Source of the DNA: Rhodospirillales bacterium
Lineage (GTDB): Bacteria > Pseudomonadota > Alphaproteobacteria > Rhodospirillales > Magnetospirillaceae
DNA: 64,000 nt
Assembly (NCBI GenBank): GCA_019455065.1
Contig: JACFNC010000019.1
Span: 21,238-85,237 of the forward strand
Direction of reading: 5' to 3'
The stretch's first letter is position 1. Each line of letters starts with the position of its first letter. This document shows, piece after piece, positions 18,961 through 29,468 of this stretch. The notes under the pieces were generated by a model. It saw only the letters and a program-made list of their open reading frames with translations, did not search any database and was not told the DNA's origin. The position numbers and the translations under genes are program-made.

Positions 18961-19827
18961 ATGTCATTCCTTCGTGCGCGCACCGCCGCGCTCGCCGTTT
19001 TGATCGCGCTCGGGGCCGCGCCGCTGCCGTTGCAGGCGGCCGACAACGACCCCGTGGTCGCCGTCGTCAACGGAAAGCAGATTCGCAAGTCGGCGTTGGT
19101 CGATCTCCAGCAGCAGTTGCCGCAGCTCCGGCAGGTGCCGTTGGAAATGGTTTACGAACAGCTGCTCGACCATCTCATCAATAGCGAGATCGTCACCGCC
19201 GAGGCGCGCAAGCAGAAGCTGCAGGACGATCCCAAGGTGAAGGAGCGGATGCGCCAGATCGAGGCGCAACTCATGCAGCAAGCCTATCTCAGCCGGCGCA
19301 TCGAGAAGGAGGTCACGCCCGAACTCGTGAAGAAGCGCTACGACGAATTCGTCAAGGCCAACCCGCCGCAGGAGGAGGTGCGCGCCCGCCATATCCTGCT
19401 CGAGGACGAAGCGGCGGCCAAGGCGGTCATCGACGATATCCAGAAGGGCGCCAGCTTCGAGGACGTGGCCAAGGAGAAATCCAAGGGGCCGTCGGCCGAG
19501 ACCGGGGGCGACCTCGGGTTCTTCACGAAGGACGACATGGTGCCGGAGTTCGCCCAGGCGGCCTTCGCCATGAAGGCGGGCGAGGTCAGCAAAACCCCGG
19601 TCAAGACGCAGTTCGGCTGGCACGTGATCAAGGTCGAGGAACGCCGCATGGGCCAGCCGCCGAAGCTCGAGGAGCTTGAGGAGCAGCTCAGGGGCGAGGC
19701 ATCGGAGGAGGTCGTCGCCGACATTCTGCAGAACCTGCGCGCCAAGGCCCAGGTGAAGCGCTTCCAGATCGACGGCAGTCCGCTCGCCGAGGCGGAACCG
19801 GCCGACGGTAAGCCGAAGGCCAAGTGA
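18961..19827 (+). CDS. parvulin-type peptidyl-prolyl isomerase
   Basis: A 288-aa exported PpiC/SurA-like foldase: signal peptide (FLRARTAALAVLIALGAAPLPLQA), an N-terminal SurA-like helical domain, then the rotamase core from EEVRARHILLEDE through GGDLGFFTKDDMVPEF to QFGWHVIKVEERR. It should isomerise proline bonds and chaperone outer-membrane proteins in the periplasm. It ends 4 bases before argJ, so the two may be co-transcribed. Confidence 0.92.
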   Translation: MSFLRARTAALAVLIALGAAPLPLQAADNDPVVAVVNGKQIRKSALVDLQQQLPQLRQVPLEMVYEQLLDHLINSEIVTAEARKQKLQDDPKVKERMRQIEAQLMQQAYLSRRIEKEVTPELVKKRYDEFVKANPPQEEVRARHILLEDEAAAKAVIDDIQKGASFEDVAKEKSKGPSAETGGDLGFFTKDDMVPEFAQAAFAMKAGEVSKTPVKTQFGWHVIKVEERRMGQPPKLEELEEQLRGEASEEVVADILQNLRAKAQVKRFQIDGSPLAEAEPADGKPKAK

Positions 19828-19831
19828 CGCC

Positions 19832-21061
19832 ATGACCGCCGTCTCGCCGCTTGCGCCCGCGACCCTGCCGGCGCTGCCGGTGGTCGCCGGCGTGCGCCTG
19901 GCGGCCCTGAACTGCGGAATCCGCTACAAGGGACGTCCGGACCTGATGGTCGCCGAACTGGCGCCCGGCACGACGGTGGCCGGGGTGTTCACCCGGTCGC
20001 TCACCGCCTCGGCGCCGGTGCTGTGGTGCCGCAAGGTGGTGGCCGGCGGGCGTGGGCGCGTGGTGGTGTGCAACTCGGGCAACGCCAACGCCTTCACCGG
20101 CAGCGTCGGCGAAGCCGCCGTGCGGCGCACGGTCGACCGGGCGGCGACGGTGATGGGCTGTACGCCCGAGGAGGTGCTGGTTGCGTCGACCGGCACCATC
20201 GGCCAGCCGCTTCCCGACCACAAGATCACCGAAAATCTCGCCGCCGCCGCGGCGCGGCTGGACGCCGGGGCGTGGGCCGACGCGGCGCGCGCCATCATGA
20301 CCACCGACACCTTTCCCAAGGCGGCCACCCGCACCGCGGTCATCGATGGCGTGACGGTGACCATCAACGGCATCGCCAAGGGCTCGGGGATGATCGCCCC
20401 CGACATGGCGACCATGCTGTCTTTCGTGTTCACCGACGCCGCCATCGGGCCGCGCGCCCTGCAGGCCTTGCTGGCCAAGGGGGCCGAAACCTCGTTCAAT
20501 TCGATCACCGTCGACAGCGACACCTCGACCAGCGACTCGCTGCTGTTGTTCGCCACCGGCGCCGCCGGCAACGCTCCGATCGAGGACGCCGGCGATCCCC
20601 GGCTGCGCGATTTCCGCCGCAAGCTCGACACCCTGCTGCTCGAGCTCGCCCATCAGGTGGTGCGCGACGGCGAGGGGGCGAGCAAGTTCGTCACCATCAC
20701 CGTCACCGGCGCCGCAAGCCGCCGGGCGGCGAAGCGCATCGGCATGGCCATCGCCAACTCGCCGCTGGTCAAGACCGCCATCGCCGGCGAGGATGCCAAC
20801 TGGGGCCGCATCGTGATGGCGGTGGGCAAGGCCGGCGAGCGGGCAGAGCGGGACCGCCTGGGCATCCGCATCGGCGGCGTCCAGGTGGCTGCCGGCGGCG
20901 AGGTGGTGCCGGGATATGACGAAGCTCCGGTCACCGCCCATATGAAGGGACAGGACATCCTCGTCGAGGTGGACGTCGGCGTCGGCCGCGGCCGCGCCAC
21001 CGTGTGGACCTGCGACCTCACCCATGGCTACATTGACATCAATGGGTCCTACCGCACCTGA
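19832..21061 (+). CDS. argJ: bifunctional ornithine acetyltransferase/N-acetylglutamate synthase
   Basis: ArgJ moves acetyl from N-acetylornithine to glutamate in arginine synthesis. The 409-aa precursor has the self-cleavage site in KGSGMIAPDMATML, where the Thr of MATML becomes the N-terminal nucleophile of the beta chain. GNANAFTG, STGTIGQPLP and NWGRIVMAVGKA are family signatures. Whether it also makes N-acetylglutamate from acetyl-CoA cannot be told. Its 3' end overlaps the start of the GNAT-Nudix gene. Confidence 0.95.
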   Translation: MTAVSPLAPATLPALPVVAGVRLAALNCGIRYKGRPDLMVAELAPGTTVAGVFTRSLTASAPVLWCRKVVAGGRGRVVVCNSGNANAFTGSVGEAAVRRTVDRAATVMGCTPEEVLVASTGTIGQPLPDHKITENLAAAAARLDAGAWADAARAIMTTDTFPKAATRTAVIDGVTVTINGIAKGSGMIAPDMATMLSFVFTDAAIGPRALQALLAKGAETSFNSITVDSDTSTSDSLLLFATGAAGNAPIEDAGDPRLRDFRRKLDTLLLELAHQVVRDGEGASKFVTITVTGAASRRAAKRIGMAIANSPLVKTAIAGEDANWGRIVMAVGKAGERAERDRLGIRIGGVQVAAGGEVVPGYDEAPVTAHMKGQDILVEVDVGVGRGRATVWTCDLTHGYIDINGSYRT

Positions 21062-22034
21062 ACCCGGGTGTTTCGGCGCCGATGTCGGGTGGAGCGGAGC
21101 CCCCCTCGACACGGCGCGGCTGAGATTGCGGGCGCCCCGCCTCGAGGACGCCGAGGCGGTGGCGCGCGGCGCGGGCGAGTGGGACGTGGCCCGCTTCACC
21201 GCCAACATTCCCCATCCGCTCGACGCCGGCATGGTGGCGCCGTTCCTCGCCGATCTCGGCCGCAAGGCGGCGAACGGCGAAGCCTATGTGATGCTGATGG
21301 AACGCCGTCTCGATCGCGAGGTGATCGGCGCCATCGGCTTCGAGCATAAGGACGGCGGCGCCGAGATCGGCTATTGGGTGGCCAAGCCGCACTGGGGTTC
21401 GGGTTATGCCACCGAGGCGGCGCGGCGCCTGCTGCGCCTGATCTTTCGCAATTTCGACATCGGGTGGGTGGCGGCCGAGGTGCTGCCCGAGAATGTCGCC
21501 TCGATCCGCGTGCTGGAAAAACTGGGGTTCGCGGCGGAGGGCGAGGTCGCGCGCGAACTGCCGGCCCGGGGGCGTAGCGCCACCCTCATGCGCTATCGCC
21601 TGACGCGGGCAACCTGGGCGGCGCGCGAAGCGGCCAAGCCCATGGTGCTGGTGGCAGCGGTGGCGATGGTCGACGTCGATGGCCGCGTTCTGCTCGCCGA
21701 GCGGCCGGCCGGCAAGATGATGGCCGGCCTGTGGGAGTTCCCGGGCGGCAAGGTGCATGCCGGCGAAACCCCCGAGGCGGCCCTGATCCGCGAGGTGCAC
21801 GAGGAGCTTTCCGTGGACGTGCGCGAAAGCTGCCTCGCCCCTCTGGCCTTCGCCTCGCACGACTACGATACCTTTCATCTGCTCATGCCGCTGTATGTCT
21901 GCCGCACCTGGAAGGGAGAGATCAGGGCGACCGAGGGGCAGGCCCTGGCATGGGTGCGCCCGGCCCGCCTCGCCGACTATCCGATGCCGCCGGCCGACGT
22001 TCCCCTGACCGCCATTCTTCGCGACTGGCTGTAG
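21024..22034 (+). CDS. GNAT acetyltransferase - Nudix (MutT-like) fusion protein
   Basis: A 336-aa two-domain protein. Residues about 25-195 are a RimJ/RimL-type GNAT domain (LDTARLRLRAPRLEDAE; IGYWVAKPHWGSGYATEA; NVASIRVLEKLGF). Residues about 205-336 are a Nudix domain with GGKVHAGETPEAALIREVHEEL (GX5EX7REUXEE) and PAGKMMAGLWEFPGG, as in MutT/8-oxo-dGTP diphosphatases. The in-frame ATGs at 21024 and 21042 both lie inside argJ and neither has a good ribosome site, so coupling to argJ is likely. The joint function is unknown. Confidence 0.9.
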   Translation: MATLTSMGPTAPEPGCFGADVGWSGAPLDTARLRLRAPRLEDAEAVARGAGEWDVARFTANIPHPLDAGMVAPFLADLGRKAANGEAYVMLMERRLDREVIGAIGFEHKDGGAEIGYWVAKPHWGSGYATEAARRLLRLIFRNFDIGWVAAEVLPENVASIRVLEKLGFAAEGEVARELPARGRSATLMRYRLTRATWAAREAAKPMVLVAAVAMVDVDGRVLLAERPAGKMMAGLWEFPGGKVHAGETPEAALIREVHEELSVDVRESCLAPLAFASHDYDTFHLLMPLYVCRTWKGEIRATEGQALAWVRPARLADYPMPPADVPLTAILRDWL

Positions 22035-22047
22035 CACGGAGGCGAGG

Positions 22048-22803
22048 ATGGCCGAGACCCGGGAAGTCACCGCCGCCGTCCTGGTCATCGGCAACGAGAT
22101 ATTGTCGGGGCGAACGCGCGACGCCAATCTCCAGTTTCTGGCGACGGGGCTGGGCGAGGTGGGCGTGCGGCTGCGCGAGGCGCGGGTCGTCAGCGACGAC
22201 CACGCGGCCATCGTCGCCGCCGTCAACGCCCTGCGCGCCACCTATGACTACGTGTTCACCACGGGTGGCATCGGCCCCACACATGACGACATCACGTCGG
22301 CCGCAGTCGCCGCCGCCTTCGGGCTGCCGCTGGTGCGCCATCCCGGGGCCGAAACGCGGCTGCGCGGGCACTACCGGCCCGAGGACGTCAACGCGGCGCG
22401 GCTGCGCATGGCCGAGATGCCCGAGGGCGCGGACCTGATCGACAACCCGATCAGCCTGGCCCCCGGCTACCGCATCGGCAACGTCTTCGTCCTGGCCGGG
22501 GTGCCACGGGTGATGCAGGCGATGTTCGACGGCATCAAGCACCGGCTGGCCGGCGGTCCGCCGGTGCTGTCGCGCAGCCTGCCGCTGTTCGTGCCCGAGG
22601 GCGCGGTGGCCGCTGGGCTTGCCGAGGTGCAGACGCGGCACCGGGGGGTCGACATCGGCAGCTATCCGTTCTTCCGCCACGAACGCTTCGGCACCGTGAT
22701 CGTGGCGCGCGGCACCGACGCCGACGCCATCGCCGACGCCATCGCCGACGTCCGGGCCCTCGCCCTGTCGCTCGGGGCCGAAATCGGCGACGAGGCGAGC
22801 TGA
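22048..22803 (+). CDS. CinA/MoaB-fold molybdopterin-binding-like protein
   Basis: A 251-aa protein of the CinA N-terminal (MoCF_biosynth) fold: VLVIGNEILSGRTRDANLQFL, TTGGIGPTHDDITSAAVA and GVPRVMQAMFD. It lacks the C-terminal deamidase domain of full CinA. The stand-alone form is common in alphaproteobacteria, with an FAD-synthase or nucleotide pyrophosphatase role suggested for relatives. GGAGG stands before ATG 22048. Confidence 0.88.
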   Translation: MAETREVTAAVLVIGNEILSGRTRDANLQFLATGLGEVGVRLREARVVSDDHAAIVAAVNALRATYDYVFTTGGIGPTHDDITSAAVAAAFGLPLVRHPGAETRLRGHYRPEDVNAARLRMAEMPEGADLIDNPISLAPGYRIGNVFVLAGVPRVMQAMFDGIKHRLAGGPPVLSRSLPLFVPEGAVAAGLAEVQTRHRGVDIGSYPFFRHERFGTVIVARGTDADAIADAIADVRALALSLGAEIGDEAS

Positions 22804-22809
22804 GATCGC

Positions 22810-23052
22810 GTGCAGAAGTTCGAACGCGAGGCCCTTCTTTTCCTCCTCCTCCACCTGGCCTACGGGACGGTGGGGGGCTTCCTGTTCGGCGCCCTCGTCC
22901 TGTGGCTCGACCTCGCCGGCCTGCGCACGCTGGCGTTCAACTCGGGCGAGCCGTGGCTGGTGCTGGGAATGCTGTTCTTCGGGCTGTTCGTCACCTTCGG
23001 CAGCGTCGGCATGGCCGTCGGCATCATGAGCCTGGGCCGCGACGAGAACTAA
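22810..23052 (+). CDS. small two-span membrane protein
   Basis: An 80-aa protein starting at GTG 22810, 7 bases after the CinA-like stop. Two hydrophobic segments (LLFLLLHLAYGTVGGFLFGAL and LVLGMLFFGLFVTFGSVGMA) indicate an integral membrane protein with a short polar tail. No family recognised. Confidence 0.65.
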   Translation: MQKFEREALLFLLLHLAYGTVGGFLFGALVLWLDLAGLRTLAFNSGEPWLVLGMLFFGLFVTFGSVGMAVGIMSLGRDEN

Positions 23053-23099
23053 CGGCCCCTTGCCGGGCTGGCCCCGCGGCGCTAGCGTGCGCGTTCCGT

Positions 23100-23183
23100 G
23101 CCCGCTTGACGGAATGGTAGACGTAGCGGACTTAAAATCCGCGGCCCTACGGCGTGGGGGTTCGAGTCCCCCAGCGGGCACCA
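23100..23183 (+). tRNA. tRNA-Leu (UAA anticodon)
   Basis: The acceptor stem GCCCGCT/AGCGGGC closes the molecule, with an encoded CCA. The anticodon arm is GCGGA-CTTAAAA-TCCGC, giving anticodon TAA. A short variable arm and a T arm (GGGGG-TTCGAGT-CCCCC) follow. It reads UUA, and UUG by wobble, rare codons in this genome. Confidence 0.96.
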
Positions 23184-23312
23184 TTGGTTATTCGAACTTT
23201 GTATCCATTGTTACAATCCCGACATACGCCGGACACGCGGGCGTGCCAGCGTCGACGGAGGAACCGGGGCGTGCGCGGTCCGCGGCCGCGATGAGGGTCG
23301 AGGTGCGATTGG

Positions 23313-24590
23313 ATGGCTGTCGTGCATGAAGAAGAGCGGAACTCCGAGGTTGCGGCCGTCCTCGCCAAGGCCAGGACGCGTTCGCGGGCGGCCGTAGTCC
23401 GGCGCGTCCTGCTGGCGGTGGGTGCCGTCGGCCTCGTCGCGCTCGGCCTTTACGCCTCGGGAATGTTCGGCGGCGCGCGGGCGACGGTGCGATACGTCAC
23501 CGCGCCGGCCACCGTGGCCGATCTGACCGTGATGGTGACGGCGACCGGGTCGGTGCAGCCGACCAACAAGGTCGAGATTTCGAGCGAGCTGTCGGGCACC
23601 ATCCGCCGCGTGCTGGTGGACTACAACTCGACGGTCGCGGTCGGCCAGACGTTGGCCGAATTGGATACCGACAAGCTGGTGGCCAGCGCGGAGCGGTCGC
23701 GGGCAAGGCTCGCGGCCGCGCGCGCGAAGGTGAGCGAGGCCGAGGCGACGGTCGCCGAGCGGCAGAGCGACTACGACCGCAGGAGCGAGCTGTATCAACG
23801 CAAGGTCATCTCGGTCCATGACTTCGAGGCCGCCGCCGCCGCCCTCCGGCGGGCCACGGCCGCGCTCGAGACCGCGCGCGCCGAAGTCGGCAGCGCCCAG
23901 GCTGACCTTCGGCTCGACGAGACGAACCTAGCCAAGGCCGCCATCAAGTCGCCGATCAACGGAATCGTGCTGTCACGCAACGTGGAACCGGGGCAAACCG
24001 TCGCCTCGACGCTCCAGGCCCCCGTCCTGTTCGCGATCGCCGAGGATCTGAGAAAAATGGAAATCCAGGTCGACGTCGATGAGGCCGACATCGGCAAGGT
24101 GAGGGAGGGCCAGCGGGCCACCTTCGCTGTCGACGCCTATCCCGACCGGATTTTCGAGGCCGAGATCCGCACCTTGCGCTTCGGGTCCGAGACGGTGCAG
24201 GGCGTGGTCACCTACAAAGCCGTGTTGACCACCGACAATTCGGACATGCTGCTGCGTCCGGGAATGACGGCGACCGCCGAAATCGTCGTGGAGGAGGTTC
24301 GCGAAGCATTGACCGTTCCCAACGCGGCCCTGCGTTTCACGCCGACGACCGACACCGCCAAACCAAGCGGCGGCTTCCTGCGCGGCTTGCTGCCGGGCCC
24401 GCCGCGGTTCCGCCAGGCCAGCCGGCCCGATCAAGGCGCAGAGCGCGCGGTCTGGGCACTCCGCGACGGCCAGCCGGTGCGCGTGCCCGTCACGATCGGC
24501 GCGACCGATGGCCGGCGCACCGAAGTTCGCTCGGGCGAGGTGGCGGCTGGCCAGCCGGTGATCGTCGACCAGATCTCCGCCGCGCGGTGA
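23313..24590 (+). CDS. macA: MacA-like periplasmic adaptor of a tripartite exporter
   Basis: A 425-aa HlyD/MacA-type membrane-fusion protein: N-terminal anchor (VLLAVGAVGLVALGLYASG), lipoyl half-motifs (VEISSELSGTIRRVLVDYNSTV; IKSPINGIVLSRNVEPGQTV), a coiled coil between them (about residues 115-205), and beta-barrel and membrane-proximal domains. It should join the ABC transporter encoded next to an outer-membrane channel that is not in this window. Compared with E. coli MacA it has an extra Pro-rich loop near residue 355. Confidence 0.85.
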   Translation: MAVVHEEERNSEVAAVLAKARTRSRAAVVRRVLLAVGAVGLVALGLYASGMFGGARATVRYVTAPATVADLTVMVTATGSVQPTNKVEISSELSGTIRRVLVDYNSTVAVGQTLAELDTDKLVASAERSRARLAAARAKVSEAEATVAERQSDYDRRSELYQRKVISVHDFEAAAAALRRATAALETARAEVGSAQADLRLDETNLAKAAIKSPINGIVLSRNVEPGQTVASTLQAPVLFAIAEDLRKMEIQVDVDEADIGKVREGQRATFAVDAYPDRIFEAEIRTLRFGSETVQGVVTYKAVLTTDNSDMLLRPGMTATAEIVVEEVREALTVPNAALRFTPTTDTAKPSGGFLRGLLPGPPRFRQASRPDQGAERAVWALRDGQPVRVPVTIGATDGRRTEVRSGEVAAGQPVIVDQISAAR

Positions 24591-24597
24591 GGCCGCG

Positions 24598-25313
<716 letters not shown>

Positions 25314-25314
<1 letters not shown>

Positions 25315-26519
25315 TGCTGTACGAGACCCTGAAGCTCGCTTTGCAGGCCATCTGGCGCAACGCCTTGCGTTCCTTCCTCACCGTGCTCGGCATCGTCATC
25401 GGCGTCGGCGCCGTGATCGCCATGGTAACCATCGGCAACGGCACCACAGCCAAGGTGACCGCCGACCTCGCGCGCCTCGGCGCCAACGTGCTCGTGGTGC
25501 GGCCGGGACAGTTCGGGCCCGGGCGCGCCAGCGCCCAGGCGAAGCCCTTCAACATTCGCGACATCGAGGCGCTGCGCACGCAGCTTACCGGGGTACGCGC
25601 GGTGGCGCCGGTGTCGACCCGGGCGGTGACGACGATCTACGGCGTCGGCAACCGCACCACCCCGGTTACCGGCACCGACAACGACTACTTCATCACCCAG
25701 GCCTGGACCGTCGAGGCGGGACGCGAATTCCTCGACAGCGAGGTGCGTGGCGGTCGCGCCGTCTGCATCATCGGGACCACGGTGCGCAAGGAACTGTTTG
25801 GCGGGGCGGAGTTTCTCGAACGCACGATCCGCGTCAACAGGGTGCCCTGCGAGGTGGTCGGGCTTCTGGCCAGCCGGGGGCAGACCAGCTTCGGGACCGA
25901 CCAGGATGACGTGATCCTGATGCCCATGCGGGCATTCCAGCGGCGGATTGCCGGCAACACAGACATTCCGACCATCCTGGTTTCCGCCGCCGACGGCTTC
26001 GATACCGCCAAGGTCCAGGCGGACATCGAGCGCCTGATGCGCGAGCGGCGCAACATCGGCCGCGGCGAGGAGGACGACTTTTCGGTGCGCGACCTCAAAC
26101 AGATCGCCGAGGCGCAGACGGCGACCACCACGATGCTGACCGGACTGCTGGGTGCGGTGGCCGCGGTGAGCCTTCTCGTCGGGGGCATCGGCATCATGAA
26201 CATCATGCTGGTGTCGGTCACCGAGCGTACCCGCGAAATCGGGATTCGGCTGGCGATCGGCGCGCTCGAGGGGCAGGTTCTGACCCAGTTCCTGGTCGAG
26301 GCCGTGGTGTTGTCGGTGCTGGGTGGCATCGTCGGCATCGCCGTCGGCCTGGGACTGGCGTGGGCGGCGACCACGGTGCTTGGGGTGCCGTTCCTGATCG
26401 ACCCCTTCATCATCGCGCTTTCCTTCGCCTTCTCGGCGGTCGTCGGGGTTCTGTTCGGCTATTTCCCGGCGCGGCGGGCGGCGCGCCTCGACCCCATCGA
26501 GGCGCTTCGTCACGAGTGA
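25314..26519 (+). CDS. MacB-type ABC exporter permease
   Basis: A 401-aa permease with the type VII topology: one N-terminal helix ([20 protein letters not shown]), a large periplasmic domain (about residues 45-270), and three C-terminal helices in the FtsX domain ([50 protein letters not shown]). Such mechanotransmission transporters export macrolides, peptides, lipoproteins or siderophores. The substrate is unknown here. A short GC hairpin follows the stop. Confidence 0.92.
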
Positions 26520-26525
26520 AAATAA

Positions 26526-26553
26526 GCGGAGCGCCCCGGCTGGAGCGCTCCGC
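26526..26553 (+). terminator. hairpin after the MacAB-like operon
   Basis: GCGGAGCGC and GCGCTCCGC pair across a 10-base loop starting 7 bases after the permease stop. There is no T-run, so it is a weak or Rho-assisted terminator at best. Confidence 0.4.
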
Positions 26554-26712
26554 CCGCCGCATCCCGGAACTCCCGGCCATCTGGTTCCGGAATGCATCCC
26601 TGCCACGTGGGAACGGCGACCGCCCTCCGAAATCTCCCTCAAAGGAATAGTACCGCCGGGCGCCGCGGGTTCGCATTCGCCAGCAAACCCGGGGCGAACG
26701 GAGTAGGCGCGG

Positions 26713-29388
26713 TCAGGCCCCCTGCCCCCGCACCAGCTTGTAGACCTCCATCGCCGCCACCAGGGTCAAAGCCGTGGCCCCGGTGATCGCCCAGGTCGAC
26801 AGCTCGACGGGAGCGATTCCGAGCACGCCGCTCAACCCCGGCAGATGCATGGCGGCGATGTGAATTCCCTGGGCGCCCAGCACCGCCAGCACCAGGAACA
26901 GGTTGTGCCGCAGCGGCACGCGGAAGGTGGAGCGGGTCTCGGAGCGGCAGTTGAAGACGTGCACGTTCTCGAACATGACCATGAGCAGGAGCAGGGCGTT
27001 GCGCGCCTCGGTCTCCGACCAGCCGCTGGCCAGCCACCATTGGTACGAGGCGAATGCCATGCCGCCGATGAACAGCCCCGACAGGGCGGTCTGCTCGATC
27101 ATCCGTTGATCGAAGATGGGCTGTCGGGGAGGCCTGGGCCGGCGCGCCAGGATGCCTGGCTCGCCCCGCTCGAAGGCGAGCCCGATATGCTGGAGGCCGT
27201 TGGTCACGAGGTTCAGCCACAAGAGTTGAATGGCGAACAGCGGCAACGGCAGGCCGACGGCGACGGCCAGGGCGAACAGGATGATCTCGGAGGCGCCGGT
27301 GCTGACCAGCAGGTAGATCACCTTGCGCACGTTGTCATAGGCGATGCGGCCTTCCTCGATGCCGGCGACGATCGAAGCGAAATTGTCGTCGGTCAGGATC
27401 AGGTCGGCGGCGCCGCGGGCGACGTCGGTGCCGTCGCGCCCCATCGCGATGCCGATGTTGGCCGCCCGCAGGGCCGGGGCGTCGTTGACCCCGTCGCCGG
27501 TGACCGCCACGAAATGGCCGCCGCGTTGCAGCGACTGCGTGATGAGAAGCTTCTGGATGGGTTCGACGCGCGCGAAAACCTTCGCCTCGGACGCAACCGC
27601 GTCGACTTCGGCGGCGTCAATGGCGACGTCGGCCAGGGCGGTGCCCGTAACCACCTGACCGGGGTCGTCGGCGAGCGCCAGTTCCCGGGCGATGGCGAGC
27701 GCGGTGGCGGGGTGGTCGCCCGTGACCATGCGGACGTCGACGCCGGCTTGGCGGCAGCGGACGACGGCGTCCTGCGCCTCGGGCCGCAGCGGGTCGATCA
27801 GCCCGGCGAGGCCCAGGAAGCGAAACCCGCGCAGGGCTTCGTGGGCGCGCGCCGCATCCACCACTCCCGGCAGCCGCCCTTCGGCCGCGGCCAGAACGCG
27901 GTAGCCCTGCGCCGCCAGATCCGCGGCAGTCGCAAGCACGGCGGCCTGGTCGACGCCCGAGCACATCGGAACAACCGCTTCGGCAGCGCCCTTGACGAAG
28001 CAACGCACCCCCTCGCCGTCGCGGTGGAAGCTGGCCGCGTAACGCCTTTCCGACGCGAAGGGAATGGTTCCGACCTCCGGCAGTTCGGCGTTCAGAAGGT
28101 CACGTTCCAGTCCGAACTTGCCGGCCAGGGCAAGGAAGGACACGTCCACCGTGTCGCCAACGTGGTGCCAGCCGTCGTCGGCCCGGAACAGGGAGGCCTC
28201 GTTGCATAGCATTCCGGCGATCGCCAGCTTCCGCGCCCTCTCCGCGACCGGCGGCGCCAGCGGCGAGCCGTCGGGCATCGTGACGCTGCCAACCGGCGCG
28301 TAGCCCTCGCCCTCGACCGCCAGGGCGATGTCGTCGGTCAGCAGCAGGCGGGTGATCGTCAGTTCGTTGCAGGTCAGCGTTCCCGTCTTGTCGCTGGCGA
28401 TCAGGGTGCAGGCCCCCAGTCCCTCGACCGCCGGCAGCGAGCGCACGATGACGTTGCGCTTCGCCATGCGGGCGGTGGCGACCGACAGTGCCACGGTGAT
28501 CGCAACCGGCAATCCCTCGGGAATGGCCGACACCGCCAGCGCGACGGCGACGAAGAAGATCTCGATCAAGGCAGTGCCGCGCAGCCACTCGATGGCGGCC
28601 ACGAGCGCTACGGCGATGACCGTGAGCAGGCCGATGGCCCGCGTGAAGCGTTCGAGCCGCGCGACCAGCGGCGTCGGCGCTCCGGTGCCCGCCGTCAGGG
28701 CGTGCGCTATGCGGCCGATTTCGGTATGGGCGCCGGTCTGGGTGACGGCCGCCTCGCCGCGTCCGCTGACCACGGTCGAGCCCGCATGGACCATGGTCAG
28801 GCGTTCGGCCACCGGAGTGGCTTCCTCGAGCTCGGCATCGGGGTCCTTGTCCACGGGCAGCGACTCGCCGGTGAGCAGGGATTCGTCGATTTTGAGGTCG
28901 ACCGCGCGCAGGAGACGCATGTCGGCCGGCACCAACTGGCCGGCTTCGATCAACGCCAGATCGCCGGGCACCAGTTCGCGACTGTCGCACTCGATCAGGC
29001 GGCCGTCGCGGCGGACCTGCACCCGATTGACGATCATCGAGCCCAATGCCTCGGCGCTGCTTTCCGCCTTCCATTCCTGGACGGCGCCGATGACGGCGTT
29101 GATCTGCAGCACCGCGAAGATGAACACCGCGTCGGTGCCCTCGCCGATGGCCAGCGAGACCGCCGCCGCCGCGAGGAGCAGATAGATCAGCGGGCTCCGG
29201 AACTGACGAAGATAGACCACGAGCATTCCCGGCCGTTTGGCCTTGGGCAGTTCGTTGGGGCCGAAGCGCCGCTGCCGCTCCTCCACTTCCGCCGCCGTCA
29301 GGCCACGGCGCCGGGTCGCCAGAACGTCGAGCGCCTGGTCGGCGGAAACCGCATGCCAAAGCCGATGACCCAGTTGACCCGCTGCCAT
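26713..29388 (-). CDS. P2-like cation-transporting P-type ATPase
   Basis: An 891-aa HAD-type ATPase: N-terminal cation-ATPase domain (GLTAAEVEERQRRFGPNELP), actuator LTGESLPVDKD, transport helix with AIPEGLPVAITVALSVA, phosphorylation site DKTGTLTCNE, and hinge GDGVNDAPALRAA. The PEGLP motif places it with Ca2+/Na+-type (SERCA/PMCA-like) pumps rather than heavy-metal pumps. Its exact ion cannot be read. It has a full set of about ten membrane helices. It is single and leftward, divergent from the acetyltransferase gene. Confidence 0.88.
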   Translation of the reverse strand: MAAGQLGHRLWHAVSADQALDVLATRRRGLTAAEVEERQRRFGPNELPKAKRPGMLVVYLRQFRSPLIYLLLAAAAVSLAIGEGTDAVFIFAVLQINAVIGAVQEWKAESSAEALGSMIVNRVQVRRDGRLIECDSRELVPGDLALIEAGQLVPADMRLLRAVDLKIDESLLTGESLPVDKDPDAELEEATPVAERLTMVHAGSTVVSGRGEAAVTQTGAHTEIGRIAHALTAGTGAPTPLVARLERFTRAIGLLTVIAVALVAAIEWLRGTALIEIFFVAVALAVSAIPEGLPVAITVALSVATARMAKRNVIVRSLPAVEGLGACTLIASDKTGTLTCNELTITRLLLTDDIALAVEGEGYAPVGSVTMPDGSPLAPPVAERARKLAIAGMLCNEASLFRADDGWHHVGDTVDVSFLALAGKFGLERDLLNAELPEVGTIPFASERRYAASFHRDGEGVRCFVKGAAEAVVPMCSGVDQAAVLATAADLAAQGYRVLAAAEGRLPGVVDAARAHEALRGFRFLGLAGLIDPLRPEAQDAVVRCRQAGVDVRMVTGDHPATALAIARELALADDPGQVVTGTALADVAIDAAEVDAVASEAKVFARVEPIQKLLITQSLQRGGHFVAVTGDGVNDAPALRAANIGIAMGRDGTDVARGAADLILTDDNFASIVAGIEEGRIAYDNVRKVIYLLVSTGASEIILFALAVAVGLPLPLFAIQLLWLNLVTNGLQHIGLAFERGEPGILARRPRPPRQPIFDQRMIEQTALSGLFIGGMAFASYQWWLASGWSETEARNALLLLMVMFENVHVFNCRSETRSTFRVPLRHNLFLVLAVLGAQGIHIAAMHLPGLSGVLGIAPVELSTWAITGATALTLVAAMEVYKLVRGQGA

Positions 29389-29468
29389 CTTTTTCCCTTG
29401 TCGCCAGATCGGTGTTGCGGAAACCCGGGCGCGCTGTCAAGGAATGCTGGTTGCGTTCGGAGTGAGCG

